Shown: positions 19,034-28,711, numbered from the stretch's first letter. The stretch is 51,781 bases of DNA from Paracoccus marcusii (GCF_006151785.1 NZ_VDDD01000006.1:1-51781); one strand, 5' to 3'. A program made the numbers and translations. The notes: generated by a model not told the origin, from the letters alone.

Positions 19034-19369
19034 ATGCAGATCTTCAAGGTATTTCGCGCGGCCGAATGGGCCCAGATGCAGCAGGACGGCCGCACCCTCG
19101 GGGCGCCCGTCGATCTGGCCGACGGCTATATCCACTTTTCAACGGCCCAGCAGCTGTCGGTGACATTGTCCAAGCATTTTGCGAATGAGGACGGGCTGAT
19201 CCTGCTGTCATGCGATCCGGACGCCCTGGCGCCCGATCTGCGGTGGGAGCCGTCGCGCGGCGGGGCGCTGTTCCCGCATCTGTACCGGGCATTGACGCTG
19301 GCGGATGTGCAATGGTCGCGACCCATTGGCCTGACCGACGCGGGTCACGACACCGGGATCGTGCCATGA
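19034..19369 (+). CDS. DUF952 domain protein
   Basis: 111 aa small cytosolic protein of family DUF952, recognised by the [12 protein letters not shown] motif and the conserved C-terminal W-P-H-Y-type stretch ([19 protein letters not shown]). Family function is not known; the fold resembles ADP-ribosyl-binding proteins, so nucleotide binding is possible. The stop overlaps the pyrD start (ATGA), so the two are probably co-translated. Confidence 0.88.
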   Translation: MQIFKVFRAAEWAQMQQDGRTLGAPVDLADGYIHFSTAQQLSVTLSKHFANEDGLILLSCDPDALAPDLRWEPSRGGALFPHLYRALTLADVQWSRPIGLTDAGHDTGIVP

Positions 19370-20418
19370 GCGTGGTCGAAAAGCTGGGACTTGCCGCGCT
19401 GCACCGCATTGACCCCGAACGGGCGCACGACCTGTCGATCGCGGCGCTGGCACGCGGTGTGGTGCCGCTGCACGGTCGAGCCGTGACATCCGACAGGTTG
19501 CAGGTGTCTCTGGCGGGAATGACGTTGCCCAACCCGATTGGCCTTGCTGCGGGATACGACAAGAACGCGCGCGTCATCGCCCCCCTGATGCGGTCCGGCT
19601 TCGGCTTTCTGGAGGTCGGGGCCGCCACACCGCGATCGCAACCGGGCAATCCCAAACCGCGCCTGTTCCGACTGACGGAACAACAAGCCATCATCAACCG
19701 GTTCGGCTTCAACAACGAAGGTGCGGACGTGATCGGCCGGCGCCTGGCGGCGCGTCCCGCGGGCGTGCCGGTCGGATTGAACCTAGGCGCCAACAAGGAC
19801 AGCACGGACCGGGCCGAGGACTTTGCCCAGGTCCTGCGCGTCGCGGGACAATCAGCGGATTTCGTGACCGTCAACGTCTCGTCGCCGAACACGGAACGCC
19901 TGCGCGACTTGCAGGGGGCAGAGGCACTGTCTGCCTTGCTGGACCGGGTTCTGACAACGCGGGACGGCCTGGCGAAGCGCGTGCCGGTTTTCGTCAAGAT
20001 CGCCCCGGATCTGACCGACACTGAAATCGCGCAGGTCGCGTCGGTCGCCATGAATGCGAAGCTGGACGGCATCATCGCCACGAACACGACGCTGTCGCGT
20101 GACGGCATCACCGGACCGCATGCCGGACAGGCAGGTGGGCTTTCAGGTCGCCCCTTGTTCGCCCGGTCCACCCGCGTCCTTTCCCTGCTGTATCGGGAAA
20201 CGAAAGGCGCTTTGCCGCTTGTCGGCGTCGGCGGTATTACCAGCGTGGACGATGTGTGGGAGAAGCTGCGAGCCGGCGCCACGGCGGTGCAGATCTATTC
20301 GGCCATGATCTATCAGGGACTGTCGATTGCGCCCCGCCTGGCAGAGGCGCTGGACGACCGGCTGACCCGCCAGCGCATCACCCTCGACGAGTTGAGAGGC
20401 AGCGCCAGCGCCGACTGA
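19366..20418 (+). CDS. pyrD: Dihydroorotate dehydrogenase (quinone), class 2
   Basis: 350 aa membrane-associated flavoenzyme oxidising dihydroorotate to orotate with quinone, step 4 of pyrimidine synthesis. The N-terminal amphipathic extension ([19 protein letters not shown]) is typical of class 2. FMN/substrate motifs include [33 protein letters not shown] (class 2 catalytic Ser) and [11 protein letters not shown]. The ATG at 19366 overlaps the DUF952 stop by 4 bases. It converges on cysE with only 2 bases between the stop codons. Confidence 0.95.
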   Translation: MSVVEKLGLAALHRIDPERAHDLSIAALARGVVPLHGRAVTSDRLQVSLAGMTLPNPIGLAAGYDKNARVIAPLMRSGFGFLEVGAATPRSQPGNPKPRLFRLTEQQAIINRFGFNNEGADVIGRRLAARPAGVPVGLNLGANKDSTDRAEDFAQVLRVAGQSADFVTVNVSSPNTERLRDLQGAEALSALLDRVLTTRDGLAKRVPVFVKIAPDLTDTEIAQVASVAMNAKLDGIIATNTTLSRDGITGPHAGQAGGLSGRPLFARSTRVLSLLYRETKGALPLVGVGGITSVDDVWEKLRAGATAVQIYSAMIYQGLSIAPRLAEALDDRLTRQRITLDELRGSASAD

Positions 20419-20420
20419 CC

Positions 20421-21248
20421 CTAGCTGTAGTCGTCGGCGCCCAGCAGCTGGTTCATGCTGTGCGACGGTTCAGGGCAACCTGCGTCGCCAATGACGCGGG
20501 CGGGGACGCCCGCGACGGTCTTGCAGGACGGGACCTCGTGCAGCACGACCGACCCGGCCGCGATCCGCGAATGGTGCCCGACGCGGATGTTGCCCAGAAC
20601 CTTGGCGCCCGCGCCGATCAGCACGCCGTCGCCGATCTTGGGATGACGGTCGCCATCCTCCTTGCCGGTCCCTCCAAGCGTCACGGAATGCAGCATCGAC
20701 ACGTCGTTGCCGACAGTCGCCGTCTCACCGATGACGATGGAATGGGCGTGATCCATCATGATGCCCGTGCCGATGCGCGCTGCGGGATGGATGTCCACCC
20801 CAAAGCATTCCGAACACCGCATCTGGACGAAGTACGACAGATCCTTGCGATCCTGCTGCCACAGCCAATGCGCCATCCGATAGGCCTGCAGCGCCTGGAA
20901 CCCCTTGAAGAACAGCAGCGGCTGGATCAGCCGATGTGTCGCCGGATCGCGGTCATAGACCGCCATCAGGTCGGCCCGCGCGGCGTCCCCCAGTTCGGGG
21001 GCATTGGCATAGGCATGATCGGCGATCTCGCGCAGGATCTGTTCGCTCATCTCGCCCGATGCCAGCTTCAGCGACAGCCGATAGGCCAGTGCTGCCTCAA
21101 GGCTCTTGTGATGCAAAAGCCCCGCATGGATCAGCGCACCCAACAGCGGCTCGGCGGCGGCTGCCGCCCGCCCCTCGTCGCGCAGCTGCGCCCAGATCGC
21201 ATCACGGTCCAGGGACAGCGGTGTCTTTTCGGTATGCAGCATGTTCAT
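20421..21248 (-). CDS. cysE: Serine O-acetyltransferase
   Basis: 275 aa cytosolic enzyme making O-acetylserine from serine and acetyl-CoA, the entry to cysteine synthesis. An N-terminal helical domain is followed by left-handed beta-helix hexapeptide repeats (IGTGIMMDHAHSIVIGETA, IGDGVLIGAGAKVLGNIRV). The catalytic His lie in DHAHS and in MLHSVTLGGTG. The C-terminal tail DDYS, rather than a terminal Ile, differs from the E. coli tail that binds cysteine synthase. ATG at 21248 was chosen; another Met lies 2 codons in. No strong Shine-Dalgarno is visible. Confidence 0.93.
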   Translation of the reverse strand: MNMLHTEKTPLSLDRDAIWAQLRDEGRAAAAAEPLLGALIHAGLLHHKSLEAALAYRLSLKLASGEMSEQILREIADHAYANAPELGDAARADLMAVYDRDPATHRLIQPLLFFKGFQALQAYRMAHWLWQQDRKDLSYFVQMRCSECFGVDIHPAARIGTGIMMDHAHSIVIGETATVGNDVSMLHSVTLGGTGKEDGDRHPKIGDGVLIGAGAKVLGNIRVGHHSRIAAGSVVLHEVPSCKTVAGVPARVIGDAGCPEPSHSMNQLLGADDYS

Positions 21249-21251
21249 CTT

Positions 21252-21319
21252 GGGCCCGCCCGGTCTGTCAGACCTCCTACATAGGACAGAATGCGGTCCG
21301 GGAAAAGACGGGCGGGCCC
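21252..21319. repeat. Inverted repeat between the GTA cluster and cysE
   Basis: GGGCCCGCCC (21252-21261) is matched by its exact inverse GGGCGGGCCC (21310-21319), with a further GTCT/AGAC match across a one-base bulge. A smaller hairpin GGTCT-GTC-AGACC lies inside the 5' arm region. The structure fills the 77-base gap after the last GTA-linked gene and may end its transcript; there is no clear U-tract. Confidence 0.45.
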
Positions 21320-21325
21320 GGTCGA

Positions 21326-22036
21326 TCAGTTCGGTAGCCGCATTTCCAGCCAATGCACCGCCAGAGAGATGCGCCCGCCCGTGAACGTGCCGCCCTCGGC
21401 CGTGACGATCAGCGGATCGGCCTGGTAATAGGCCATGGGCGAACCAAGCATCCCCCTTGCCCATGAATCCTGCTGCTTGCCGAGGCCCTGACCGAAGCGG
21501 TTCAACGCCCCCGCCGTACCAAGACGCCAGCCGGTCAGCGAACCGGTCAGGGTGGCCGTGACCCGTCCGACAGCTCCGATCACCAGCGCACCCGCCGGGA
21601 TGAAGACCCCGGTCACCGTGCTGCTGCCCGTGCCCAGGATGACCTCGCCCTCGGCCATCCCGGTGACTAGGCCCGACCCGCGGCTGCCCATGCTCATCGC
21701 GCCGACGATCCAGGCAGTGCCGTCATGGATGGCCTCCACCCCCCTGTCGGCGACGAAACAGCGCATGCCGCGGGACGGCGGCAGAAAGACCCACCCGCCG
21801 TTCGATCCGACGGCGATGCGCCCCGTCTGCCCCACCCATGCCCCCGTGGGCGCCGCGGGAACGCCCCAGCACTGGCCATCCAGAACCGTTGCCGGGGGCG
21901 TCTGCGTCGACATGCTCTGCAGCACAAGGTTCACCATGCCGTCCAGCCGCATCAGCGCCTCGTTGACGGTGACGTGCTTCTGGGCCTGCGCGGGCTGCAA
22001 CAGGGCCATCTGAAGGCGCGCGGTTTCACTGGGCAT
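21326..22036 (-). CDS. DUF2793 protein at the end of the GTA cluster
   Basis: 236 aa. The N-terminal half is a DUF2793 domain (LLQPAQAQKHVTVNEALMRLD, then GQCWGVPAAPTGAWVG and GWVFLPPSRGMRCFVAD), found on particle-surface proteins of phages and GTAs. The C-terminal half (about 125-236) is a beta-rich domain. ATG at 22036 has AAGGAGA upstream; it overlaps the g15 stop by 11 bases, so it is coupled to the baseplate gene. A fibre or spike component of the particle is likely but inferred. Confidence 0.82.
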   Translation of the reverse strand: MPSETARLQMALLQPAQAQKHVTVNEALMRLDGMVNLVLQSMSTQTPPATVLDGQCWGVPAAPTGAWVGQTGRIAVGSNGGWVFLPPSRGMRCFVADRGVEAIHDGTAWIVGAMSMGSRGSGLVTGMAEGEVILGTGSSTVTGVFIPAGALVIGAVGRVTATLTGSLTGWRLGTAGALNRFGQGLGKQQDSWARGMLGSPMAYYQADPLIVTAEGGTFTGGRISLAVHWLEMRLPN

Positions 22037-25000
22037 TGAAGTCTCTCCTTGCAAAGGGGCCGCGCCCGAAGGTCTGCGACAATTGGGCCACCTCGATCGT
22101 GACCTGTCCGGGCTGCAACTGGTCGCGGACCGCCGCGGGGATGGTCCATGACGGGGTCTGCGTCTGGGCTTCGGCGACGACTTGCCCCGCCTGGATCAAG
22201 CGCAGCAGGTAGCGTTCCGATTCCTCGCCAAGCGGAACGTCGGCGCCGTCCCAGCCATCACCCTCGATCCGGCTGCGCCTGATCCAGGTGATGTCATTGC
22301 CCTGCTTGCGCAGGTGGCAGGGTGCATAGGGCCGCAGCCCGATCCCCGGCGCGACCGTCGTACGGCTGCGGTAGCTGGTGTCGTCCGGCGCCCGCAGGGC
22401 CGGACCCACCCGCCAGAACCGCTCCTGGCCGCGAGTGGAGGGTGGCAGGGCGACCTGGCGCGGGCTGCCATCCAGCAGCACGACCAGACTGCCAGCGGGC
22501 CAGACATCCGGCATGATCGCATCCGTGCCGGCCTGCCCACGCAGGCGGCGGCTGATCTGCCAGGTGTCCGGCGCCACCAGCTCTGCGTTCGCGAACTGCA
22601 TGATCTCCCATCGGGTCAGGCTGCCGTCCCCGATCGCAATCGCGTTCGCACCCGACAGCAACGCGCGTTCATTCACGGACCGCAACGGATCGCGAAGCAT
22701 CCGCAGATGCAGCGGTTCGCCCCGGTCGATCAGACCCGGGCTTGCACGCCCCAATGGCGTCAGCGTCCGACCGATCAGGGCGCGGCGTTGCAGCATCAGG
22801 TTCAGGTCGAACCCGCCCTCGGCCTCGGCGGAGCCATAGACCGCGACCGATCCCGGCCAGGGATGGGCCGCGACCGCCAGCCACGGGGCATGCGGAACCT
22901 CGTCGCCCCGCAGCAGGGGCAGGTCCATGAACACCGGGAACACGGGCATCGGCGGCAGATAGCGGCCGATACCGCCCTGATCCTGATGCGCCAGACGCGG
23001 CGTGTAGAGGCCGGGGTCGACCCTGACGGCATCGACCGTGATGGCGCCCGCACGCTCGACCCGGTCGATCCGCCAGCGGCGGCTCTCCTGCCCCGGCATA
23101 TGCGTCACGACAACGTCGCCAGGGCCAAGATCCGCACGTGATGGCGAAAGCGCGAACCGTGCCGTATCGCGCGCCACCTCGGCCTCAGCGATCCAGCGGT
23201 CGGTGATGGCGCGCCCTTCCGGGCGGGTCAGCACCATGTCCAGTTCGCTTTCGGACACGGCGCGACGGTCGATATCCGTCAAGCTGGCCTCGGCCGTCGC
23301 GACCGCATAGTCGCCCCCTGCCGCGACATGGCTGAGGCGCAACTGACCGATGTTCGCAGATTCCATCTGACGGACGGTTTCGAACCCGGTCACGTCGCCG
23401 GTGATGGCCAGGTCATCGGGTCCGATCTGCGCGCGTGCCAGTCCGTCACGCGAGACGAACTTCAGCACGCCGTCGCGCTCTACCGCGTCGAAACCATGTG
23501 CCAGCATCAGGGGCTGCAATGCGGCCCGCCCGGATTCGGAACCCTGCAGGGCATAGCCCCGCACCACGCCTGATACTCTCGACACATCAACGGCCGTCAC
23601 ACCCGCACCCTTGCAGATGTCCGTGACCACCGCGCGCAGCGTGACGGCGCCCGCACGCCCATTCAGCCAGTGTCCGCGATCCCACGCAGGACCGTCCGAC
23701 CACAGATCACCACGCCCCGGAAAGGCCGGATAGGGCCGCGCGTCCCAGCACCAGACATGCGCACGGTCCACGTCCAGCATCCGCATGCCATCGGCATTGA
23801 CCGGGTTGTTGGCGGGGTCGCACCAATGCGCCATCGTCGCCTCGACATAGGCAGCTTGGATCGCATCGTTCCGCGTACCGTTGGAGAAATGCGGCAGCAT
23901 GCTCTCGGAAGACATCGCGTCCAGGAACTTGTTCGGCTGGTTCGTCGCCTTGTCCAGCGCGGCGCAGCCGAACTCGGTGAACCAGATCGGCTTCGACCCG
24001 GGCACCCATGCGGTCGCTTCCCTCTGCCGCACACCACCGGGGCGGTTGTAGTGCAGGTTCTGCCACCAGCCCGTCAAGTCCTTGTAACGCCAGACCCAGG
24101 CCTCGTCATAGGCACCGTCCGTAATGGGCGTACGGTTCTGTGTCAGACGGTCGGCGTCGCTGGCATAGAACCAATCGTACCCCTCTCCTCCCGCGACATT
24201 GGCGCGCAGATAGTCGATATTGTCGATCCGACCCCAGGACGCATCCAGATGGTCGTCGCCATCGCGCCAGTCGGACAGCGGCATATAGTTGTCGATGCCG
24301 ATGAAATCGATGTTCGGGTCTGCCCACAGCGGGTCCAGATGAAAGAACAGCTCTCCATTTCCGGGGTGATGGCCAAAATATTCCGACCAGTCACTGGCAT
24401 AGCCGATCTTGACGTTCGGCCCAAGGATGCCGCGGACGTCCGCAGCCAAGCGGCGCAGGGCCGCCACGGCGGGATAGGTGTTTCCCGGACCGCGGATCTG
24501 GGTCATCGCGACCATCTCGGACCCGATCAAAAAGGCATCGATGCCGCCCGCCGCCGCGCAGACATGGGCATAGTGCAAAATGAACCGCCGGTACGACCAT
24601 TCGGCCGGACCGGAATAGGTAACGGCCTCACCGATGCGCGCGAAATCGGTCGGAGCAGCCGATCCGAAGAACGCGGCCACCTGATCGACGGCGGCCAACG
24701 TGCCGTCGGTGGTGCCGGTCCGGCCGGGGGCGACGCTGGTCGTGATGCGGCCGCGCCAGGGCATGGCAGGCTGTTCGGTCGCGCCGTAAGGGTCGGTCAA
24801 TCCGTTGCCGCCCAGTTGCTCCATCAGGATGAACGGATAGAAGATCGCCTTGCGCCCCGACGCCGACAGCGCCCTGAGCCCCTCGATCACCGAGCGGTCA
24901 GACGGCGTGCCGCCATAGATCGGACGTCCATCCTTGCGCGCGACCTCGGCCGCGTCCGCACGGCCGATGCCACCCGCGCGCCACGGCATCTCCGCCCCGT

Positions 25001-25907
25001 CGACCTGACGGTATTCGACCTTGGGCTGCACGCGGCACTGACCGATGCGCAGATCGCTGCCGAACCAGGACACGATCAACGACACCGAACCCACATTCGG
25101 CAGTTCGCGCCCCAGGACATCCAGCGATGCGCGAAAGTCGGTCCCGCCCATCGGCGTGTTCGTGTTGAAGCTGCGGCTTTCGCCCAGGTCACCGCTTTCG
25201 GTCACAGGCGTCGTGGCCAGCGAATACTCCCCCGTGCCGGGGATCAGGGCGACGGCCCGGACGTCGCGCGACAGGCCGCTGCCGTCACGTGCCGGGCATG
25301 TCACCTCAAAGCTAAGCTGCGGCATGCGGTTGCCCCACCGCTCCAGGCTCAGGTTCTCCAAAACGACATAGGCCGTCCCGCGATAGGCAGGGGCCGCGTC
25401 GCCTTCGATGGCGGCGATCACGGGGTCCGGCATCTGCGCCTCGCCACCACGATAGATCCGCATGTTCAGATCCGCCTGTGCAATCTCCTCGCCATCGGCC
25501 CAGACCCGGCCCACTGACAGGATCGGACCTTCGGCCAACGCCAATGCGACAGACAGACGATAGCTGATCTGGGTCACCTGGGTGCTGGGCGCGCCCTTGC
25601 CACCACCCGCATTCTCGGACCGCGTGACCTCTTCAAGGTCGGATGCCCAGATGACATGCCCAGGCAGGCGCATCTGTCCCCAGATCCGGGGGATGGCCAT
25701 GCCCTCTCCGGCTGTCTGGATGCGAAGGCGGTCGATCCGGCCCGTCTCGACGGCCTTCGCCCCACCGCCCAGCAGGCGCTGATCGATGGCACGACCCAGG
25801 ACGGCTCCTGCCGCACGGCCCAGAACGGCACCCGACAGCCCAAGGACCGCCCCCCCGAAACCTCCGCCAAGCGACGCACCCACGGCAGACAGGACAATCG
25901 TGGCCAT
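22026..25907 (-). CDS. GTA g15: baseplate multidomain host-specificity protein
   Basis: 1293 aa, the largest protein of the cluster and the homolog of RcGTA ORFg15. A Gly/Ala-rich hydrophobic N-terminus (AVGASLGGGFGGAVLGLSG) is followed by a beta-rich region. A GTA TIM-barrel-like domain lies at about 430-735 (FLIGSEMVAMTQIRG, IDFIGIDNYMPLSDWRDG, PIWFTEFGCAALDK, with a glycosidase-like Glu). Then come a phage-tail type region (about 750-930) and C-terminal Rcc01698-like domains. Established: in RcGTA it forms the distal megatron tip that contacts the recipient envelope. SD AAGGAGG precedes the ATG. It follows g14 by 24 bases. Confidence 0.93.
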   Translation of the reverse strand: MATIVLSAVGASLGGGFGGAVLGLSGAVLGRAAGAVLGRAIDQRLLGGGAKAVETGRIDRLRIQTAGEGMAIPRIWGQMRLPGHVIWASDLEEVTRSENAGGGKGAPSTQVTQISYRLSVALALAEGPILSVGRVWADGEEIAQADLNMRIYRGGEAQMPDPVIAAIEGDAAPAYRGTAYVVLENLSLERWGNRMPQLSFEVTCPARDGSGLSRDVRAVALIPGTGEYSLATTPVTESGDLGESRSFNTNTPMGGTDFRASLDVLGRELPNVGSVSLIVSWFGSDLRIGQCRVQPKVEYRQVDGAEMPWRAGGIGRADAAEVARKDGRPIYGGTPSDRSVIEGLRALSASGRKAIFYPFILMEQLGGNGLTDPYGATEQPAMPWRGRITTSVAPGRTGTTDGTLAAVDQVAAFFGSAAPTDFARIGEAVTYSGPAEWSYRRFILHYAHVCAAAGGIDAFLIGSEMVAMTQIRGPGNTYPAVAALRRLAADVRGILGPNVKIGYASDWSEYFGHHPGNGELFFHLDPLWADPNIDFIGIDNYMPLSDWRDGDDHLDASWGRIDNIDYLRANVAGGEGYDWFYASDADRLTQNRTPITDGAYDEAWVWRYKDLTGWWQNLHYNRPGGVRQREATAWVPGSKPIWFTEFGCAALDKATNQPNKFLDAMSSESMLPHFSNGTRNDAIQAAYVEATMAHWCDPANNPVNADGMRMLDVDRAHVWCWDARPYPAFPGRGDLWSDGPAWDRGHWLNGRAGAVTLRAVVTDICKGAGVTAVDVSRVSGVVRGYALQGSESGRAALQPLMLAHGFDAVERDGVLKFVSRDGLARAQIGPDDLAITGDVTGFETVRQMESANIGQLRLSHVAAGGDYAVATAEASLTDIDRRAVSESELDMVLTRPEGRAITDRWIAEAEVARDTARFALSPSRADLGPGDVVVTHMPGQESRRWRIDRVERAGAITVDAVRVDPGLYTPRLAHQDQGGIGRYLPPMPVFPVFMDLPLLRGDEVPHAPWLAVAAHPWPGSVAVYGSAEAEGGFDLNLMLQRRALIGRTLTPLGRASPGLIDRGEPLHLRMLRDPLRSVNERALLSGANAIAIGDGSLTRWEIMQFANAELVAPDTWQISRRLRGQAGTDAIMPDVWPAGSLVVLLDGSPRQVALPPSTRGQERFWRVGPALRAPDDTSYRSRTTVAPGIGLRPYAPCHLRKQGNDITWIRRSRIEGDGWDGADVPLGEESERYLLRLIQAGQVVAEAQTQTPSWTIPAAVRDQLQPGQVTIEVAQLSQTFGRGPFARRDFNAQ

Positions 25908-25931
25908 AAGGGCCTCCTTCGTTCGAATTGG

Positions 25932-26357
25932 TCAGGGAAAGCGGAACCGTGCCACGATTCTGGATTGCCACGGAGGGGTCAGCGGACTGTCGATGACACC
26001 GTGGCCGGTATAGGCATGCAGAAACCGGGGGGCATCGCCCGCGGCCGACAGGATGCCCAAGTGCTTGGCGATGGCGCCCTGCCGCATCCGAAACAACAGC
26101 ACCTGCCCTGGCTGCCAGTCCGCATCATCGACCGGACGCAGGTGCCGCATGGCCGCGGACAGCAGCACTTCGGTGCTGCCGCATTCGGCCCAATCGGCGG
26201 TATAGGCCGGGGGCGCCTCAGGCTCCGCCCCATACAGGTCGCGCCAGACGCCGCGGATCAGCCCGAGGCAATCCGAGCCACTGCCCCGGACGCTGGCCTG
26301 ATGGACATAAGGCGTGCCCAGCCACAGCCGGGCGGCATCGACGACCGGGCTATCCAT
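25932..26357 (-). CDS. GTA g14: NlpC/P60 cell-wall peptidase
   Basis: 141 aa. The NlpC/P60 catalytic residues are visible: Cys30 in GSDCLGLIRG, His99 in IAKHLGI and a third residue, probably His114 in FLHAYTG. It matches the putative phage cell-wall peptidase subfamily (TIGR02219) and RcGTA g14. It is expected to open recipient peptidoglycan during DNA delivery. It overlaps the g13 stop by 8 bases. Confidence 0.93.
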   Translation of the reverse strand: MDSPVVDAARLWLGTPYVHQASVRGSGSDCLGLIRGVWRDLYGAEPEAPPAYTADWAECGSTEVLLSAAMRHLRPVDDADWQPGQVLLFRMRQGAIAKHLGILSAAGDAPRFLHAYTGHGVIDSPLTPPWQSRIVARFRFP

Positions 26358-27183
26358 TCCGGCGTCCTGCCTGAGGCGCCATCAGCCAATCCTCGGACGG
26401 CAGATGAGGAAACCCGCGGAAGTTCAGATGATTGCGAAACTTCAGCCGGCACGTATCCGCAGCCTTGTTGCATCCTGCCGTCAGTCGGATCTGGTCGCCG
26501 GTGGCGGGCAGAATGCCCAGACTGGACCACAGCTCGATAATCCTCTGGCCACCGGGGCGTGCAGTGTCGTTCTTGATCGCACCATGCAGACCTTGCGCTG
26601 CTCCGGACAGAACCTCCAGCCGCCCATGATCGAACCACGCCGCGTCAAAGGCCGGAAATGCGGTGAACGTGAAGACGCGTCCATCGTCCATAACCTGAAC
26701 CTGGCGCAGCATGCTCAGACTTTCCGCGCTCAGGTCGACCCTGCACGCCCCATCGCCAAGGCGCGCGCTGCACCGGGGATGATAGACGCGCCCCTGCGGC
26801 GCGTTCAGCGCCTCTGACAGGCCGCGAAGCTCGGCGCGGAAGGCCCCGTTCGCACGCGAGACCTCGCCCAAAGACCCGCGAAACACCAGCTTTCGACTGG
26901 TGACATCGCTCCAGTCGGCCTCCCACATGCGCAGTTCTGCCTGGTCCCACCGACCGGTCATGAGGTCGCGCTCGGTGATCGCATCATCGTTCAGCGCCCC
27001 GACCGCCTCGGAGTTGTCGACCGACAGGCCGGTTCCCTGAACCAACGCCCGCGCGGTCAGGCCGCGGTCAGGGCGAAAGGTCACCCCGCCAAAGACCAGT
27101 CGCTGGTCATGATCGGTAAAGCCAAGCGTAAGACCATCGGTGCGCCGCACCGACCAAGCGCGTGCAACTGTCGTCGTCGTCAT
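26350..27183 (-). CDS. GTA g13: hub protein (DUF2163 / phage BR0599 family)
   Basis: 277 aa baseplate hub protein. An N-terminal DUF2163 domain (about 5-165) precedes a BR0599-like C-terminal domain ending in LKFRNHLNFRGFPHLP. Four cysteines are placed as two pairs, C138/C147 and C238/C245; I recall that the RcGTA hub carries an iron-sulfur cluster, and these pairs would be its ligands. The start overlaps the g12 stop by 4 bases and the stop overlaps g14 by 8. Confidence 0.92.
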   Translation of the reverse strand: MTTTTVARAWSVRRTDGLTLGFTDHDQRLVFGGVTFRPDRGLTARALVQGTGLSVDNSEAVGALNDDAITERDLMTGRWDQAELRMWEADWSDVTSRKLVFRGSLGEVSRANGAFRAELRGLSEALNAPQGRVYHPRCSARLGDGACRVDLSAESLSMLRQVQVMDDGRVFTFTAFPAFDAAWFDHGRLEVLSGAAQGLHGAIKNDTARPGGQRIIELWSSLGILPATGDQIRLTAGCNKAADTCRLKFRNHLNFRGFPHLPSEDWLMAPQAGRRNG

Positions 27184-27812
27184 ACCCGAACCTCCACGAC
27201 CGGAATGTCGGGAACCTGCCCGGCCTGGAACGACGCGACGGACACTGCGATCCGGTCCGTGTCGAAGCGCACCGGAACGTCGAATTCGAACCCGGCAGAG
27301 ATGTCCGCGCCCGCCTCCGGGGCCTCGTCAAAGATGATGCGCCCGGCAACATGGTCTACGGCATAGTTGATGCCGACGAACACCTCTGCCCCCCCGATCC
27401 CGGCGCGCACGGAACCCTGGACCGGCTTGGTCACGGGCCGACGATAGACCGTCGCCCCGGATCGATAGGCCTTCGACAACGGAAAGACGCGCGTTTGCCC
27501 GTCCCCGACCGCGATCACCTGATCGCCGAATGCCGGGGCCGCTGACGGTAGACAACTCTTGTAGTCGGACCAATCCTTCCACCGAAACCCGTGCAGCTGC
27601 CCCGCACGCGCCTCGAAAAAGGCGATGACCTCCGACAGGTCGTCCAACGACCTCAGGCCCATGCCCGCGTCAAAGCGGCGAAGCGCATGCGTCCAGGGTG
27701 TGTTGCGCTCCTCGAACCCGCTGGCCAGCGCCACGATCTCGGTGCGCCGCTCGGGACCGCCGATGGCGCCAAAGGACAGGTTCGTCGGAAATCTTACGTC
27801 GTGAAACGCCAT
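27180..27812 (-). CDS. GTA g12: distal tail protein (DUF2460)
   Basis: 210 aa, family DUF2460, homolog of RcGTA g12. Recognised by the N-terminal FHDVRFPTNLSFGAIGGPER and the FFEARAGQLHGFRWKDWSDY region. It forms the ring joining the tail tube to the baseplate. AGGAGG precedes the ATG. It begins 13 bases after g11 and overlaps g13 by 4 bases. Confidence 0.93.
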   Translation of the reverse strand: MAFHDVRFPTNLSFGAIGGPERRTEIVALASGFEERNTPWTHALRRFDAGMGLRSLDDLSEVIAFFEARAGQLHGFRWKDWSDYKSCLPSAAPAFGDQVIAVGDGQTRVFPLSKAYRSGATVYRRPVTKPVQGSVRAGIGGAEVFVGINYAVDHVAGRIIFDEAPEAGADISAGFEFDVPVRFDTDRIAVSVASFQAGQVPDIPVVEVRV

Positions 27813-27825
27813 CGTTTGCCTCCTT

Positions 27826-28470
27826 TCAGCTGTTTCGCTCGCCGCGGGCCAGCACGCGCGACATCTGCGCCGCGATCTGCGACTGGCTGCGCTGGAACCC
27901 GGCCACGTCGGGGGTCTGGATGTTGAACGTCACGTTCACCGATCCCCCTCCCCCGGCTGCGGCAACGCCCAGCTTGCCGTCGGGACCGCGCCGCAGCGGC
28001 ATGATCGCCTCTGGCCCGGCCTCGCCCATCAGCCCCTGACCGCCGCGCATCGGAAATGCCGTTGGTCCGGAGACGACATCTCCGGCCATGGTGCGTCCGT
28101 TGGCGAATGCCCCGCCCTTGGCAAAGGGCATCACCCCGCCCAGCATCCCGCCGATGCCGCCCGCGATCGACCCTGCCAAAGCGTTCTCGACGGGCTTCAT
28201 GGCGATGCCATAGACGGTATCGGCCAGCGACTGCCCAATCGATTTCAACGCGTCCGACAGCTTGCCGCCGTCCAGGACCAAGCCGTCGATGGCGCGGCCC
28301 AAGCCACGCTCAAGCCCCGAGGACAGGGTACCGACCTCGCGCGTGGTGAACATCATCGACTGGCGCAACCTGCCCAGTTCGGCCTGGAACTCCTGCGTCA
28401 TGCGGGAATTGCGGCCCAGGTCGTCGTCCAGTTGGTCCAGCGCAGTGCCGGTCCCGTCACGTGTGGTCAT
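27826..28470 (-). CDS. GTA g11: short tape-measure protein
   Basis: 214 aa, very short for a tape-measure protein but equal to RcGTA g11 (about 219 aa), as expected for a short-tailed GTA. A helical N-terminal half (about 10-75) and a Gly/Ala-rich hydrophobic middle (about 95-145, GIGGMLGGVMPFAKGGAFANG) are followed by a GEAGPEAIMPLRRG motif typical of tape-measure C-termini. The ATG at 28470 overlaps g10.1 by 14 bases; the frame is open upstream but only inside g10.1. Confidence 0.9.
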   Translation of the reverse strand: MTTRDGTGTALDQLDDDLGRNSRMTQEFQAELGRLRQSMMFTTREVGTLSSGLERGLGRAIDGLVLDGGKLSDALKSIGQSLADTVYGIAMKPVENALAGSIAGGIGGMLGGVMPFAKGGAFANGRTMAGDVVSGPTAFPMRGGQGLMGEAGPEAIMPLRRGPDGKLGVAAAGGGGSVNVTFNIQTPDVAGFQRSQSQIAAQMSRVLARGERNS

Positions 28471-28711
28471 CTTGATGATCCCCCGTCGTTTCAGCCAAGA
28501 CCACGCCCGCCGGTGCAGGCGCGTCGGGATATCGAGCTGCCAGATCGGCCAGCCGGTCACGGGTCATGCGGGGCGCCGTCGGACCCATGCCCAGCATCAG
28601 GCCCAATTCGGCGGGGGTCAGTGCCCAGAACTGATCGGGATGCAGACGCAGCCCCTGCAGGCCCGCCCGCATCAGGCCCGCCCAGTCCAGCCCCCCGGCG
28701 CGCCCGGTCAT
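28457..28711 (-). CDS. GTA g10.1: small tail assembly chaperone
   Basis: 84 aa with the phage tail assembly chaperone (DUF2376-like) pattern: LDWAGLMRAGLQGLRLHP, then FWALTPAELGLMLG. It matches the small ORF between g10 and g11 of RcGTA. It overlaps g10 by 4 bases and g11 by 14. The pair g10/g10.1 corresponds to the two chaperones that many tailed phages make by frameshifting; here they are separate, overlapping genes. Confidence 0.88.
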   Translation of the reverse strand: MTGRAGGLDWAGLMRAGLQGLRLHPDQFWALTPAELGLMLGMGPTAPRMTRDRLADLAARYPDAPAPAGVVLAETTGDHQDDHT

